Shown here one piece after another: positions 7,850 to 17,373 of a stretch of DNA of 64,000 bases (positions are counted from its first letter, which is position 1; every line of letters begins with the position of its first letter). The translations under genes were made by a program, and so were the position numbers. A model generated the notes under the pieces. That model ran no database searches, had not been told where the DNA came from, and saw only the letters and a program-made list of their open reading frames with translations. Source of the DNA: Acidobacteriota bacterium (GTDB lineage Bacteria > Acidobacteriota > Blastocatellia > Pyrinomonadales > Pyrinomonadaceae); assembly GCA_019242475.1 (NCBI GenBank), contig JAFAVK010000113.1, forward strand, positions 1-64,000, given 5' to 3'.

Positions 7850-9967
7850 TCATCTCCACAGGTGGACGGCCGTCTGCCGCGGGCCGAGTGAGAGGGCGGC
7901 GTTGCCGTTCGTGGGGGTTGAATCGCCCCAGAGGAGTTGCGGGGTGAGTCCCGGCGGGCGGCGTAGGCGGCATTGAAGCGGCTCGGCCGTGCCGTTGGCG
8001 ACGACCGTGACGTAGGCGTTGCCGTTTTGCAGGACGCGTAGGAGGCAGCCGGGCTGTCGGCCTTCGAAACGGAACGGCATCTCCTGCGCGAAGGGCGCGG
8101 TTAAATCCGCGAGCAGTCCCGCGAGCGGCGCGCCGTCGCCGAACCATGCGCCCATGCCGACGGGCGAAGGTATCCAGACGGCCTCGCCGCGGCCAGCGCG
8201 CTTGCGGACGGCCGTCACGCGTTCGCCCTGCCGGGCGGCGACTTCGGCCGAGTCGTTCTCGATCTCGCCGAGCCACAGAAGGCTCGGGAGCGTGAGCGCA
8301 GGGCGCGACCAGACGACCTCCGCGTTACCCGCCGGCGTCTGCACCTCCTTCGGGCGCGCGCCGAGCAGGTCTGCCAGCGGCCAACGCTCGGACGGGAGGA
8401 ACCGCGCCTCGTTGTCGTAGAAGCCTGTGAGCCCCGTGACGAGCAGTGTGTTGCCGCCGCGGACGAACGTTTCTATGTTGCGCGCCTGCGCCGCCGTGAG
8501 TGCGGTGACGTGCGGCAGGATGACGAGCCGCGGGGGTTGTGAAGCGTCGCGCCAGTCGAAGTCGTCGATGTGTTTGAGGCGTGCGGGTATGCCGACCTCG
8601 TTCAGGGCTTGATAGAGGCCGAGCGCTTCGAGGACGTGCGCGTCGCGTCCGCGCGCGGGCGAATCGTTCGAGGCGAAACGCTCTTGCAGCGTCATCGTCT
8701 CAAGGCTGAGGATGACCGTGACGGGAGATTCGACGGGGCGCGCCCTTTCGAAGAAGGACGCGTTACGTTCGAGCACGCGCGCGATGTCGCTCGCGGCGTC
8801 GAAACGGTCGCTCGCGCGACCCCGGAAGTCGAGCAGAGACCACTCGCCCGCCTCCGACCCCTGCGCGCGCGCGTTCAAAAGCCAGAAGATGACGCGGTCG
8901 GCGCCCGCGCCGACGCCCGTCCAGACCCACTGCGCAATGTCTTCGCGCGTCGGGCTCATGGGGCGCACAGAGCTGTAGAGGTTGGGGCCGCCCTGTAGCT
9001 CCGTGACCCAGAAAGGGTGCGGCTCGCTCGCGCCGCGGACGAGGTCGCAGACGTAAGAGACGCCGAGCGCGAACTGCTCGCGCTTTAAAAGTCCGAAGTG
9101 CCAAGAGGGGTGTATCGACGCGCCGAGCGAGTCGAGGAAACTGCGCCACTCGGGCAGGTCGAACGAGTTCGACGCGAGGTTGCCGACGAGCGCGTGCGGG
9201 TTGACGTGGACGTGGTGCGTGGGGTCTGCCCTCCGCACCTCCGCGGCGACCTCGCCGAGATACCATGCGAGGTGTGCGCGCCAGAACGTCTGCCAGTCCG
9301 TGAAGGCCGCGGGCGCCGTGAAGTCGAAGCCGGCGGCCGTCCAGCGCGGGTCGCTCGGTATCGAGGTGAAGGAGGCGAAGTCGGTCATCCAAGCCTCGTT
9401 GAGCTTCGCGACCGTCCCGTACTTTTTAGCGAGCCACAGCCTGTATCTTTGCAGCGCGAGCCGGTCGGGCGCGGGGCGCTGCCCCGGCTCGTTCATCAAC
9501 ATCCACGAGTCGAGCGCGGGGCTCGTCCTGTAACGCGCGACGACGCGCCCGACGTATTCGAGCGCCTCCGCGAGACGCGTCTCGGTGTCGTTGATGGGGC
9601 CGCCCTGCGAGGCGTAGAGGTAGCCGCGGTGCGCCGGCCCCCAGTTGGGCGTGAGCGTGGCGACGACGCGGACGTGGTATTTCTCGGCCGCGCGGAACGC
9701 CTGGTCGTAGAGCGCGAAGTCCCAGACGCCGGGCTCGCGCTCCATGTAGTTCCACATCAGGAAGAGGCGCGCGACGGGCATGCGGCCGTCGGCGAGCGTC
9801 TTGAACCAGCGCTCCACGTCTTCGGGCCTTTGCCCCGGCTCGATCCAGATTTGCGCGCCGAGGAGGGGGCGCGCGGTCTGAGTCTGCGCGGCCGCGCCCG
9901 CGCCGGCCGCAAGGATGACGAGCAGGGAGAAGGCGAGCGCGCGGGCGCCCGCGCCAAATTGTTTCAA
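7850..9967 (-). CDS. Secreted GH42-like beta-galactosidase
   Basis: 705 residues from a TTG start with AAGGA nine bases upstream and a clear signal peptide (hydrophobic core L-L-V-I-L-A-A-G-A-G, cleavage after A-A-A-Q). The N-terminal TIM barrel has GH42 features: I-W-I-E-P-G, a W-N-Y-M-E-R-E-P-G-V-W-D-F strand, acid/base Glu160 in L-M-N-E-P-G and likely nucleophile Glu323 in W-V-T-E-L-Q-G. A trimerisation/Rossmann-like domain (~430-600) and small C-terminal beta domain follow. GH42 enzymes release galactose from beta-galactosides. It is divergent from the fucosidase-galactosidase pair and upstream of the TonB receptor on the same strand, 204 bp apart. Confidence 0.85.
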   Translation of the reverse strand: MKQFGAGARALAFSLLVILAAGAGAAAQTQTARPLLGAQIWIEPGQRPEDVERWFKTLADGRMPVARLFLMWNYMEREPGVWDFALYDQAFRAAEKYHVRVVATLTPNWGPAHRGYLYASQGGPINDTETRLAEALEYVGRVVARYRTSPALDSWMLMNEPGQRPAPDRLALQRYRLWLAKKYGTVAKLNEAWMTDFASFTSIPSDPRWTAAGFDFTAPAAFTDWQTFWRAHLAWYLGEVAAEVRRADPTHHVHVNPHALVGNLASNSFDLPEWRSFLDSLGASIHPSWHFGLLKREQFALGVSYVCDLVRGASEPHPFWVTELQGGPNLYSSVRPMSPTREDIAQWVWTGVGAGADRVIFWLLNARAQGSEAGEWSLLDFRGRASDRFDAASDIARVLERNASFFERARPVESPVTVILSLETMTLQERFASNDSPARGRDAHVLEALGLYQALNEVGIPARLKHIDDFDWRDASQPPRLVILPHVTALTAAQARNIETFVRGGNTLLVTGLTGFYDNEARFLPSERWPLADLLGARPKEVQTPAGNAEVVWSRPALTLPSLLWLGEIENDSAEVAARQGERVTAVRKRAGRGEAVWIPSPVGMGAWFGDGAPLAGLLADLTAPFAQEMPFRFEGRQPGCLLRVLQNGNAYVTVVANGTAEPLQCRLRRPPGLTPQLLWGDSTPTNGNAALSLGPRQTAVHLWR

Positions 9968-10120
9968 GTTGCGCCGTCCTTCGTTTAAGATGGGTGCCCG
10001 GCCGAAAGAATATACAACACTTGAAAGACGAGTTGGGGCGGACGCGTCGGAGACTTGCGCCGCCGTGACGCGCGCCGTTCGGCGCCGCCCCGCCGCGCGA
10101 CGTTGCAGGAAAGTAAGACC

Positions 10121-11437
10121 GTGCTCAAACCATTTCGCAAACGGTTACGTGTCGCTTTGGCGCTGGCCGCGCTGCTGTCGCCGGTGCCGACGCTCCGCGC
10201 GCAGGACGGCTACCGCCCCGCGCCTTCGAACCTCGCCGCCCGGCGCTGGTTCCGCGACGCGAAGTTCGGCCTCTTCATCCACTGGGGCATCTACAGCGTG
10301 CTCGGCCAGGGCGAGTGGGTGATGAACAACAAGGGGATTCCGGTCGCCGCATACGAGCCGCTCGCCCTGCGCTTCAACCCGACGAAGTTCGACGCCGCGG
10401 CGTGGGTCGCGCTGGCGAAGGCCGCCGGGATGCGGTACATCACCGTCACCTCCAAGCACCACGACGGCTTCGCCATGTTCGACTCAAAGCTCACCGACTG
10501 GGACGTGGCGGATCGCACGCCGTACCGGCGCGACGTGCTGAAGCAGCTGGCCGAAGAGTGTCACAGGCAGGGGCTCGGGCTCTTCTTCTACTACTCGCAG
10601 CTCGACTGGCACCACCCGGACTACTTCCCGCGCGGCTCGACGGGGAAGACCGCGGGCCGGCCGGAGGCGGGCGTGTGGGAGCGCTACCTCGACTTCATGG
10701 ACGGGCAGCTGCGCGAGCTGCTGACGAACTACGGGCGCGTCTCGGGCGTCTGGTTCGACGGCATGTGGGACAGGCCCGACGCGGAGTGGCGGCTCGGCCG
10801 CACCTACGCGCTGATTCACGAGTTACAGCCGCAGGCGCTCGTCGGCTCGAATCACCACCGGCGGCCGTTCCCCGGCGAAGACTTCCAGATGTTCGAGAAG
10901 GACTTGCCGGGCCGCAACACGGCCGGCTTCAACCAGACGGAGGTGAGCGCGCTCCCCCTAGAGACGTGCGAGACGATGAACGACTCGTGGGGCTACAACG
11001 CGGGCGACAAGAAGTTCAAGTCCACGCGCCAGCTCGTCCACTACCTCGTGCGCGCGGCGGGCAACGACGCGAACTTCCTGCTCAACGTCGGGCCGCGGCC
11101 CGACGGGACGATTCAGCCCGAGTTCGTCGAACGGCTGCAAGAGGTGGGCGCGTGGCTGCGGCGCAACGGCGAGTCGGTCTACGGCACGCGCGGCGGGCCT
11201 GTGCCGCCGCAGGCTTGGGGGGTGACGACCGTCAAGGGCGATAAGGTTTACGTCCACGTCCTCGAACGTCCGCCGGGCGAGCTGACCCTGCCGCGCCTGC
11301 CCCGCCGCGTCGCCTCGGCGCGCGTGCTCGGCGGCGAGCGCGTGAGATTTGAGGAGACGGCCGCGGGCTTAGTGCTTCATCTGCCCGAGCGCGCGGCGGA
11401 CGAGTACGACACCGTTATTGTGCTCAAGCTTCGTTGA
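10121..11437 (+). CDS. Secreted GH29 alpha-L-fucosidase
   Basis: 438 residues from a GTG at 10121, chosen because AGGAAAG precedes it and it gives a clean signal peptide (K-R-L-R-V-A-L-A-L-A-A-L-L then cleavage near R-A-Q). GH29 marks: F-G-L-F-I-H-W-G-I-Y-S-V near the N-terminus, the S-K-H-H-D-G-F strand, and the nucleophile Asp213 in V-W-F-D-G-M-W. A Gly-rich N-F-L-L-N-V-G-P block and a C-terminal beta-sandwich complete the family layout and usual length. It removes terminal alpha-linked L-fucose in the periplasm or outside. Followed after 16 bp by a GH2 beta-galactosidase, implying stepwise removal of Fuc-Gal side chains as in xyloglucan. Confidence 0.95.
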   Translation: MLKPFRKRLRVALALAALLSPVPTLRAQDGYRPAPSNLAARRWFRDAKFGLFIHWGIYSVLGQGEWVMNNKGIPVAAYEPLALRFNPTKFDAAAWVALAKAAGMRYITVTSKHHDGFAMFDSKLTDWDVADRTPYRRDVLKQLAEECHRQGLGLFFYYSQLDWHHPDYFPRGSTGKTAGRPEAGVWERYLDFMDGQLRELLTNYGRVSGVWFDGMWDRPDAEWRLGRTYALIHELQPQALVGSNHHRRPFPGEDFQMFEKDLPGRNTAGFNQTEVSALPLETCETMNDSWGYNAGDKKFKSTRQLVHYLVRAAGNDANFLLNVGPRPDGTIQPEFVERLQEVGAWLRRNGESVYGTRGGPVPPQAWGVTTVKGDKVYVHVLERPPGELTLPRLPRRVASARVLGGERVRFEETAAGLVLHLPERAADEYDTVIVLKLR

Positions 11438-11453
11438 AATAGAGGAGCCGTTG

Positions 11454-13865
11454 ATGCCCATTCGTAAACTGTTGGCGGCGGCGTTCGCGCTGCTCGTACT
11501 TCTGTCCGTCGCGCGGGCTCAAGGCGGCGTGAGGGGCGTCGCGCTGTTCGACGACGGGTGGCTCTTCCACCGCGGCGGGGCGCAGGGGGCCGAGGCCGCG
11601 GACTTCGACGACTCCGGTTGGCGGCGGCTCGATTTGCCGCACGACTGGAGCATCGAAGACCTGCCGGGGAAGGGGACGCCCTTCGACCCCTCGGCCGTCA
11701 GCCAGGTGCAGGGCGGCTACACCGTGGGCGGCACCGGCTGGTATCGAAAGACCTTCGACGTGCCCGCGTCGCAGAAGGGCAGGCGGGTCGTCATCCAGTT
11801 CGACGGCGTCTACATGAACGCGGAGGTCTGGCTGAACGGCAGGCGCGTGGGCGAGCACCCGTACGGCTACACGAGCTTCTGGTTCGACCTGACCGACAAG
11901 GTCAACTTCGGCGGCGCGAACGTGCTCGCCGTCAAGGTGAAGAACGAGGGCGAGAACTCGCGCTGGTACTCCGGCTCCGGAATCTACCGCCACGTCTGGC
12001 TGAAGACGCTCGACCCCGTCCACGTCGCGCAGTGGGGGACTTACGTCATCACGCCCGAGGCGAGCTCCGCGTCCGCCCACGTGAGGGCGAAGACGACGGT
12101 GCAGAACGAGACCGAGCGGCCCGTGCTCGTCACGCTCGTCACGCGCATCCTCGACGCCGCGGGCGGTGAGGCGGCCCGCGTCGAGTCCGACCACGCGGTC
12201 GGGGCCGGAAGCTCTTACGAGTTCGAGCAGGACGTGAGCGTCAAGGCGCCCGCGCTCTGGTCGCCCGACTCGCCCACGCTCTACACGGCCGTCACGGAAG
12301 TGCAGAGGGACGGGCGGCCGTCCGACCGCGCCGAGACGAAGTTCGGCATCCGCACCATCTCCTTCGACGTGCTGCACGGTTTCCGCCTCAACGGCCAGAC
12401 CCTGAAGCTCAAGGGCGGCTGTCTTCATCACGACAACGGCCCGCTCGGCGCGCGCGCCTACGACCGCGCGGAGGAGCGGCGGGTCGAGCTTTTGAAGGCC
12501 GCCGGCTACAACGCCCTGCGCATGGCGCACAACCCGCCGTCGCCCGCCTTCCTCGAAGCCTGCGACCGCCTCGGGATGCTCGTCCTCGACGAAGCCTTCG
12601 ACCACTGGCGCGAGGGGAAGAACCCGCACGACTACCACCTCTTCTTCGAAGAGTGGTGGCAGCGCGACGTGGAGAGCATGGTCTTGCGCGACCGCAACCA
12701 CCCCTCGGTCGTCCTCTGGAGCATCGGCAACGAAATCCCGAGCCGCGCCAAGCCCGAGACGGTGGCGACGGCGAAGGCACTTGCGGACTACGTGAGAAAA
12801 CTCGACCCGACGCGCCCCGTCACGTCGGCCGTCAACGACATGGGCGAGGACAAAGACCCTTACTTCTCGACGCTCGACGTGGCCGGCTACAACTACATGG
12901 TGGGCAAGTACGAGGCCGACCACGCGCGTGTCGGGAAGCGCCTCATGGTCGCGACCGAGTCCTTTCCGCTCGAAGCGTTCGACTACTGGATGGCCGTCCT
13001 CGATCACCAGTATGTAATTGGCGACTTCGTCTGGACGGCCTTCGACTACATCGGCGAGGCGAGCATCGGCTGGCGCGGCTACTGGCAGGAGTCGAACTTC
13101 TACCCCTGGAACCTCGCCTACTGCGGCGACATCGACATCTGCGGCTGGAAGCGGCCGCAAAGCTTCTACCGCGACGCGCTCTGGAAGCAGAACCAGCTCT
13201 CGCTCTTCGTCCGCGCGCCGCGCCCGACGTTCGAGCCGAACCCGAAGCGGCAGCCGTGGTCGAAGTGGCACTGGCACGACGTGCTGGCCGACTGGAACTG
13301 GAAGGGCTACGAAGGCAAGCCGCTCGACGTTGACGTCTACTCTTCGTGCGCGGAGGTCGAGCTGTTCTTAAATAACAGGTCGCTCGGGCGGAAAGCCACG
13401 AACCGCTCGAACCAGTTCACGGCGACGTGGCAGGTGCCCTACCAGCCGGGCACCCTGAAGGCCGTCGGCTACCCAGACCCGCCGCGCGTGGCCGCGGCCA
13501 CGGCCGAGCTGAGCACGGCCGGCGCTCCCGCGCGCCTCAAGCTCACGGCCGACCGCACGAAGATCAAAGCCGACGGGCAGGACTTGAGCTACGTCACGTT
13601 GGAGGTCTTGGACGCGCGCGGCGTCAGACACCCTAAGGCGGAGAACCTCGTCAGGTTCAGCGTCGAAGGCCCGGGCACCATCGCCGGCGTCGGGAACGCG
13701 AACCCCGTCAGCACGGAGAGCTACCAGCAGCCGCAGCGGAAAGCTTGGCAGGGGCGGGCGCTGGTCGTCGTCAAGTCGGGCAAGCAGCCCGGCAGGATAA
13801 CCCTGCGCGCGACCTCGCAGGGTCTGCCCCCGGCGACAATAGTTATCGACTCGGGCGGGCAGTAG
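11454..13865 (+). CDS. Secreted GH2 beta-galactosidase
   Basis: 803 residues; ATG at 11454 has AGGAG eight bases upstream and a signal peptide (I-R-K-L-L-A-A-A-F-A-L-L to A-R-A-Q). Order: sugar-binding jelly roll (~30-190) with G-G-T-G-W-Y-R-K-T-F, Ig-like domain (~195-300), TIM barrel (~305-600) with acid/base Glu427 in S-I-G-N-E-I-P and nucleophile Glu502 in V-A-T-E-S-F, then two C-terminal beta domains, the first with the D-V-Y-S-S-C-A-E-V-E-L-F-L-N pattern of the DUF4982-type module. Probably hydrolyses beta-galactosides exposed by the upstream fucosidase; the two genes overlap functionally and are 16 bp apart. Exact linkage specificity is not readable. Confidence 0.93.
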   Translation: MPIRKLLAAAFALLVLLSVARAQGGVRGVALFDDGWLFHRGGAQGAEAADFDDSGWRRLDLPHDWSIEDLPGKGTPFDPSAVSQVQGGYTVGGTGWYRKTFDVPASQKGRRVVIQFDGVYMNAEVWLNGRRVGEHPYGYTSFWFDLTDKVNFGGANVLAVKVKNEGENSRWYSGSGIYRHVWLKTLDPVHVAQWGTYVITPEASSASAHVRAKTTVQNETERPVLVTLVTRILDAAGGEAARVESDHAVGAGSSYEFEQDVSVKAPALWSPDSPTLYTAVTEVQRDGRPSDRAETKFGIRTISFDVLHGFRLNGQTLKLKGGCLHHDNGPLGARAYDRAEERRVELLKAAGYNALRMAHNPPSPAFLEACDRLGMLVLDEAFDHWREGKNPHDYHLFFEEWWQRDVESMVLRDRNHPSVVLWSIGNEIPSRAKPETVATAKALADYVRKLDPTRPVTSAVNDMGEDKDPYFSTLDVAGYNYMVGKYEADHARVGKRLMVATESFPLEAFDYWMAVLDHQYVIGDFVWTAFDYIGEASIGWRGYWQESNFYPWNLAYCGDIDICGWKRPQSFYRDALWKQNQLSLFVRAPRPTFEPNPKRQPWSKWHWHDVLADWNWKGYEGKPLDVDVYSSCAEVELFLNNRSLGRKATNRSNQFTATWQVPYQPGTLKAVGYPDPPRVAAATAELSTAGAPARLKLTADRTKIKADGQDLSYVTLEVLDARGVRHPKAENLVRFSVEGPGTIAGVGNANPVSTESYQQPQRKAWQGRALVVVKSGKQPGRITLRATSQGLPPATIVIDSGGQ

Positions 13866-13894
13866 TTATACTGTGCGGGAAGGGAGGAGAAGTG

Positions 13895-14827
13895 ATGACC
13901 AAACTCACCCGGCGGAAGTTCATCGGGACGGTGGCGGCGGGCGCGGCCCTGGTGGGCGGGGCCGTCCTGCGCGGCGGGGAGAGTGAGGCCGCGACGCTCG
14001 GCCCGGTTGACCCGGGCGTCAAGAGCCCGACCGACCGCGTCGCGTTGGGAAGGAGCGGGCTGAAGGTCTCGCTCGTCGGAATTGGGACGGGCAGCATCGG
14101 CTACGCGCGCCGCTCGAACCAGACGCAGTTGGGGCAGCCCGCCTTCACGAAGCTGATGCGCCACGCCTTCGACCGCGGCGTCAACTTCTTCGACCTCGCC
14201 GACGCCTACGGCTCGCACCCCTTCTTCCGCGAGGCGATGCGCGGCGTCGAGCGGAGCCGCTTCGTCGTCCAGACCAAGACCGACAGCCGCGACCCGCAGG
14301 CGGCGGCCGCCGACGTTGACCGCTTCCTGAAGGAGCTGGACACGGACTACCTCGACTCGCTCATCATCCACTGCGTCGCCGACGGCGAGTGGACGACGAA
14401 CCTGCGCGGCGTGATGGACGTCTTCTCCGAGGCGAAGCGCAAGGGGAAGGTGCGCGCCGTCGGCGTCACCTGCCACAGCTTCGAGGCGCTCGAAGCCGCG
14501 GCCGCGAGCCCCTGGGTCGAGATCAACCAGGTGCGCTGGAACCCGCGCGCCGCGCACATGGACGCGGGCGTCGAGACGGCGCGCACGCTCTTCCGCGGCA
14601 TGCGCGCGAAGGGGCAGGGGATGGTCGGGATGAAGGTGGTCGGCCAGGGCGACATCGTCCGCGGCGGCGCGCTCACCCCCGCCGACTGCTTCCGCTTCCA
14701 GGTCGAGTCGGGCGTCGTGGACGCCTTCGTCGTCGGCGTCGAGAGCACGGGGCAGATCGACGAGCTGCTCTCCGGCACACAACTCGCGCTCAACGAACTC
14801 GGCTATCGCTCCGCCCCCGCGGCTTAG
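13895..14827 (+). CDS. Tat-exported aldo/keto reductase
   Basis: 310 residues with GGGAGGAG before the ATG. The N-terminus carries a twin-arginine signal (T-R-R-K-F-I-G-T-V-A-A-G-A-A-L), so the folded, cofactor-loaded protein should cross the membrane. The AKR barrel follows: V-A-L-G-R-S-G-L-K-V-S, F-F-D-L-A-D-A-Y-G with catalytic Asp and Tyr, K-T-D with Lys, and L-I-I-H-C-V with His, giving the complete D-Y-K-H tetrad. It lies 29 bp after the GH2 gene and may share its transcript; a periplasmic role in oxidising or reducing released sugars is an inference from position. A hairpin repeat closes the unit. Confidence 0.9.
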   Translation: MTKLTRRKFIGTVAAGAALVGGAVLRGGESEAATLGPVDPGVKSPTDRVALGRSGLKVSLVGIGTGSIGYARRSNQTQLGQPAFTKLMRHAFDRGVNFFDLADAYGSHPFFREAMRGVERSRFVVQTKTDSRDPQAAAADVDRFLKELDTDYLDSLIIHCVADGEWTTNLRGVMDVFSEAKRKGKVRAVGVTCHSFEALEAAAASPWVEINQVRWNPRAAHMDAGVETARTLFRGMRAKGQGMVGMKVVGQGDIVRGGALTPADCFRFQVESGVVDAFVVGVESTGQIDELLSGTQLALNELGYRSAPAA

Positions 14828-14849
14828 GGCAGGCCCTCGTGTGAAATAA

Positions 14850-14922
14850 TTTCACCACAGAGACACAGAGACACGGCTCAAACCTTAAAGCTGTGTTCTT
14901 AAGCTGTGTCTCTGTGGTGAAA
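14850..14922. repeat. Family D hairpin repeat, copy 1 (CCACAGAGACACAG type)
   Basis: Perfect 19-bp arms, 14850-14868 (TTTCACCACAGAGACACAG) and 14904-14922. It stands between the aldo-keto reductase stop and the TetR promoter and probably ends the upstream transcript. A related element with CCACAGAGGC arms is at 41614-41702. Confidence 0.85.
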
Positions 14923-14938
14923 ATCTCTCTTCCCCAAA

Positions 14939-14950
14939 ACGAACGTTCGT
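14939..14950. promoter_or_regulatory. Palindromic operator next to TetR-family promoter
   Basis: ACGAACGTTCGT is a perfect 12-bp palindrome directly followed by a TATATT -10-like box (14953-14958), with the TetR start at 14967. The site would overlap the core promoter, fitting autorepression by the TetR protein. The -10 box is so close to the ATG that the mRNA may be leaderless. Confidence 0.65.
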
Positions 14951-14966
14951 GCTATATTGCGCGGCG

Positions 14967-15683
14967 ATGACGGTTCCGGCCAAAGGTGAGGGGCGGGCGG
15001 CGGCGCGGGCGCGCAGGGCGCACGGCGAGCGCACGCGGCGGGCCATCCTGGAGGCCGCCGTGCATATCGCGTCGGAGGAGGGGCTCGAAGGGTTGACCAT
15101 CGGGCGCCTCGCCGCGGAGCTGTCGCTGAGCAAGAGCGGGCTCTTCGCGCACTTCGGCTCGAAGGAGGAGTTGCAACTCGCCACCGTGGAGGCGGCGCGC
15201 GACATCTTCGTCCGCGAAGTCATCCGCCCGGCCTTCGAGGCGCCGAAGGGTCTCGCGCGGCTGTGGGGGCTGTGCGACGTGTGGCTCGAATACGTCAGGC
15301 GCGAGGTCTTCCGTGGCGGCTGCTTCTTTGCGGCGGCGGCGGCCGAGTTCGACGGGCGGCCCGGCGCCGTGCGCGACCGCGTCGCCGCGATCATGAAGGA
15401 GTGGCTGGCGGTGCTCGGCCGCTCGGTCGCGGAGGCGCAGGGCGAGGGGCAGCTCGACCCCTCGGCCGACCCCGCGCAGCTCGCCTTCGAGCTGAACGCC
15501 CTTGAGATGGGCGCGAACTGGGCCTTCCAGCTCCACGGCGACCGCCGGGCTTTCGCGCGCGCGCGCGAGGGCGTGCTGGAGCGCCTGCGCCGCCTCGCCA
15601 CGGCGGAAGGTCTGCCGCACCTGCCCTCGCCCGAACGGAAGAAGGGGGCGCGTCGCGCGCCGCGAGGTAAGAGAAGATCATGA
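14967..15683 (+). CDS. TetR/AcrR-family transcriptional regulator
   Basis: 238 residues. ATG at 14967 begins the protein just before the basic R-A-A-A-R-A-R-R stretch; no ribosome-binding site is seen and the -10-like box lies only eight bases upstream. The N-terminal HTH covers residues ~20-70 with I-L-E-A-A-V-H-I-A-S-E-E-G-L, L-A-A-E-L-S-L-S-K-S-G-L-F-A-H-F-G-S-K-E-E-L. The C-terminal ligand domain contains G-G-C-F-F-A-A-A-A-A-E-F-D-G, like regulators of the YcdC/TetR_C_6 kind; the basic tail is low complexity. It overlaps the following AraC gene by four bases (ATGA). The 12-bp palindrome upstream is the likely own operator; targets are unknown. Confidence 0.88.
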   Translation: MTVPAKGEGRAAARARRAHGERTRRAILEAAVHIASEEGLEGLTIGRLAAELSLSKSGLFAHFGSKEELQLATVEAARDIFVREVIRPAFEAPKGLARLWGLCDVWLEYVRREVFRGGCFFAAAAAEFDGRPGAVRDRVAAIMKEWLAVLGRSVAEAQGEGQLDPSADPAQLAFELNALEMGANWAFQLHGDRRAFARAREGVLERLRRLATAEGLPHLPSPERKKGARRAPRGKRRS

Positions 15684-16540
15684 GCACAAGCGAAGTTCAC
15701 CTCCCGCCGGTCTTCGTCGAGAAGCGCGGCGCCGCGTGGGGGCCTGTGCGCGTCGAGCACTACCGCCTGCGCGCGGGCGAGCTGCCGGAGCACGAGCACA
15801 GGGAGCACCTTCTGCTGCTCTCTTTGAGCGGGTGCCGCGGCGAGATGCGGACGGCGGGCGGCTTCAGCGCGTCGGCGCAGGCGCGGGGCGGCGTCTGCCT
15901 CATCCCGTCGGGCGAGCCCTTCTCGACGCGCGTCGGGGGCGACACGGAGTGCCTGGGCATTTACCTTGACCCGGCCCTGGTCGAACGCGCGGCGCGCGAC
16001 GCAGACCCTTCGGGGCGCTTCGAGGTCGTCGCGCGCAGCAACCCGCGCGACCCGTTGGTGAATCGCGTCGGGATGGCGCTGCTGGGCGAGATGGATTCGG
16101 AGGCGCCCGGCGCGCGGCTCTACGCTGAGTCTCTGGCGAACGTCCTCGCCGTACACGTCCTGCGGAACTACGCGGCCGCGGGCGCCCCGCGGCAGGAGTT
16201 CAAGGGCGGGCTCTCGGGCGTGCGGCTGCGCCGCGTGCTCTCCTACATCGAGGAGAACCACGAGCGCGACCTGACGCTCGAAGACCTGGCCGGCGAGGCG
16301 GCGATGAGCACCTTCCACTTCGCGCGCGAGTTCAAGCGCGCGACCGGCACGACCCCGCACCAGCACCTCATCAAGTTCCGTGTCGAGCGCGCCAAGGCGC
16401 TGCTTGCCGAGAGCCGCCTGCCGCTCGCAGAGGTCGGCCTCCGCACGGGCTTCAGCCACCAGAGCCACTTCACGCGACTCTTCCGGCGCCTGACGGGCAC
16501 GACGCCGCAGTCGTACCGGGTATCGATGTCCCGCGCCTGA
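15680..16540 (+). CDS. AraC-family transcriptional regulator
   Basis: 286 residues. Residues ~15-130 form a cupin-like sensing domain (H-E-H-R-E-H-L-L-L-L-S, then I-P-S-G-E-P-F), and residues ~180-280 hold two HTH motifs: L-E-D-L-A-G-E-A-A-M-S-T-F-H-F-A-R-E-F-K and A-E-V-G-L-R-T-G-F-S-H-Q-S-H-F-T-R-L-F-R, ending in the usual F-R-R-L-T-G-T-T-P-Q-S-Y-R. The start overlaps the TetR stop (ATGA), so both are translationally coupled; two unrelated regulators in one transcript suggest a small regulatory cascade. The ligand cannot be predicted. Confidence 0.93.
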   Translation: MSTSEVHLPPVFVEKRGAAWGPVRVEHYRLRAGELPEHEHREHLLLLSLSGCRGEMRTAGGFSASAQARGGVCLIPSGEPFSTRVGGDTECLGIYLDPALVERAARDADPSGRFEVVARSNPRDPLVNRVGMALLGEMDSEAPGARLYAESLANVLAVHVLRNYAAAGAPRQEFKGGLSGVRLRRVLSYIEENHERDLTLEDLAGEAAMSTFHFAREFKRATGTTPHQHLIKFRVERAKALLAESRLPLAEVGLRTGFSHQSHFTRLFRRLTGTTPQSYRVSMSRA

Positions 16541-16650
16541 AAGCGGTAGCAAGTTTGTGCAAGGCTCAGCAATAACGGGAAAGACCCGCCGCCCCTTCGA
16601 GGCTTAATCTCGCCCCGTCAGTCAATCCGACGGGGAGGAGATTTGAAGCG

Positions 16651-17358
16651 ATGAAGAGGATGTTGAAGGGGCTTTTCCCGGCGCTGCTGCTTCTGACTCT
16701 GACTTGCGCGACCGCGGCGGCGCAGGAGCGCGCGCAGGAGATGATCGCGCGCGGCAACGAGCGCTACGCGCGCGGCGAGTACAGGTCGGCCGTCGCGGAG
16801 TACGAGCGCGTGACCCGCGCGGAAGGCGAGACCTACGCGCAGGCGCTCTACAACATCGGCGTCTGCCGCTTCGAGCTGTGGCAGACGGAGGAGGCCGCGC
16901 GCGCGTACCGCCGGGCGATTGAGGCGCGCGGGGGCCGCTACCCGAAGGCTTCGTATGCGCTCGGCGTCGCGCTCGAAGAGCTGAAGCGTGAGCCGGAGGC
17001 GAAGGCGGCTTACGAGCAGGCCGCGCAGTCCGGATACGCGCCGGCGCACTACAAGCTCGGGATGCTCGCGGCGCGCGCGGGCGACGAGGGGCGGGCGGCC
17101 GAATACTTCCGCGAGGCCATCAGGCGCTCGAAAGATAAATTCCCGGCGAGCCACAACAACCTCGGGGTGATGCTGGCGCGCGCGGGGCGCCTTGCGGAGG
17201 CCGAGCGCGAGTTCGAGGCCGCCGTGCGACAGTCGGACGTGCCCTTCGAGGAGGCCGCGGGCAATCTACGGCTCTGCCGGAAGCTTCTGGCCGGGCCGTC
17301 GCAGGGCGGCGCCGCGTCCTTGAAGGTCGCGTCGGCGGCCGACGGGTTCAACAGATAG
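16651..17358 (+). CDS. Exported TPR-repeat protein
   Basis: 235 residues with GGGGAGGAG upstream and a signal peptide (G-L-F-P-A-L-L-L-L-T-L-T-C-A-T-A-A-A-Q). The mature part is about five tetratricopeptide repeats (G-N-E-R-Y-A-R-G-E-Y-R-S-A-V-A-E-Y; A-L-Y-N-I-G-V-C-R-F; S-Y-A-L-G-V-A-L-E-E-L; H-Y-K-L-G-M-L-A-A-R-A-G-D; H-N-N-L-G-V-M-L-A-R-A-G). Such proteins are periplasmic scaffolds; no partner is indicated. The next gene starts 15 bp after the stop, and the two probably share a transcript. Confidence 0.85.
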   Translation: MKRMLKGLFPALLLLTLTCATAAAQERAQEMIARGNERYARGEYRSAVAEYERVTRAEGETYAQALYNIGVCRFELWQTEEAARAYRRAIEARGGRYPKASYALGVALEELKREPEAKAAYEQAAQSGYAPAHYKLGMLAARAGDEGRAAEYFREAIRRSKDKFPASHNNLGVMLARAGRLAEAEREFEAAVRQSDVPFEEAAGNLRLCRKLLAGPSQGGAASLKVASAADGFNR

Positions 17359-17373
17359 GGAGGAGGAAGGCGC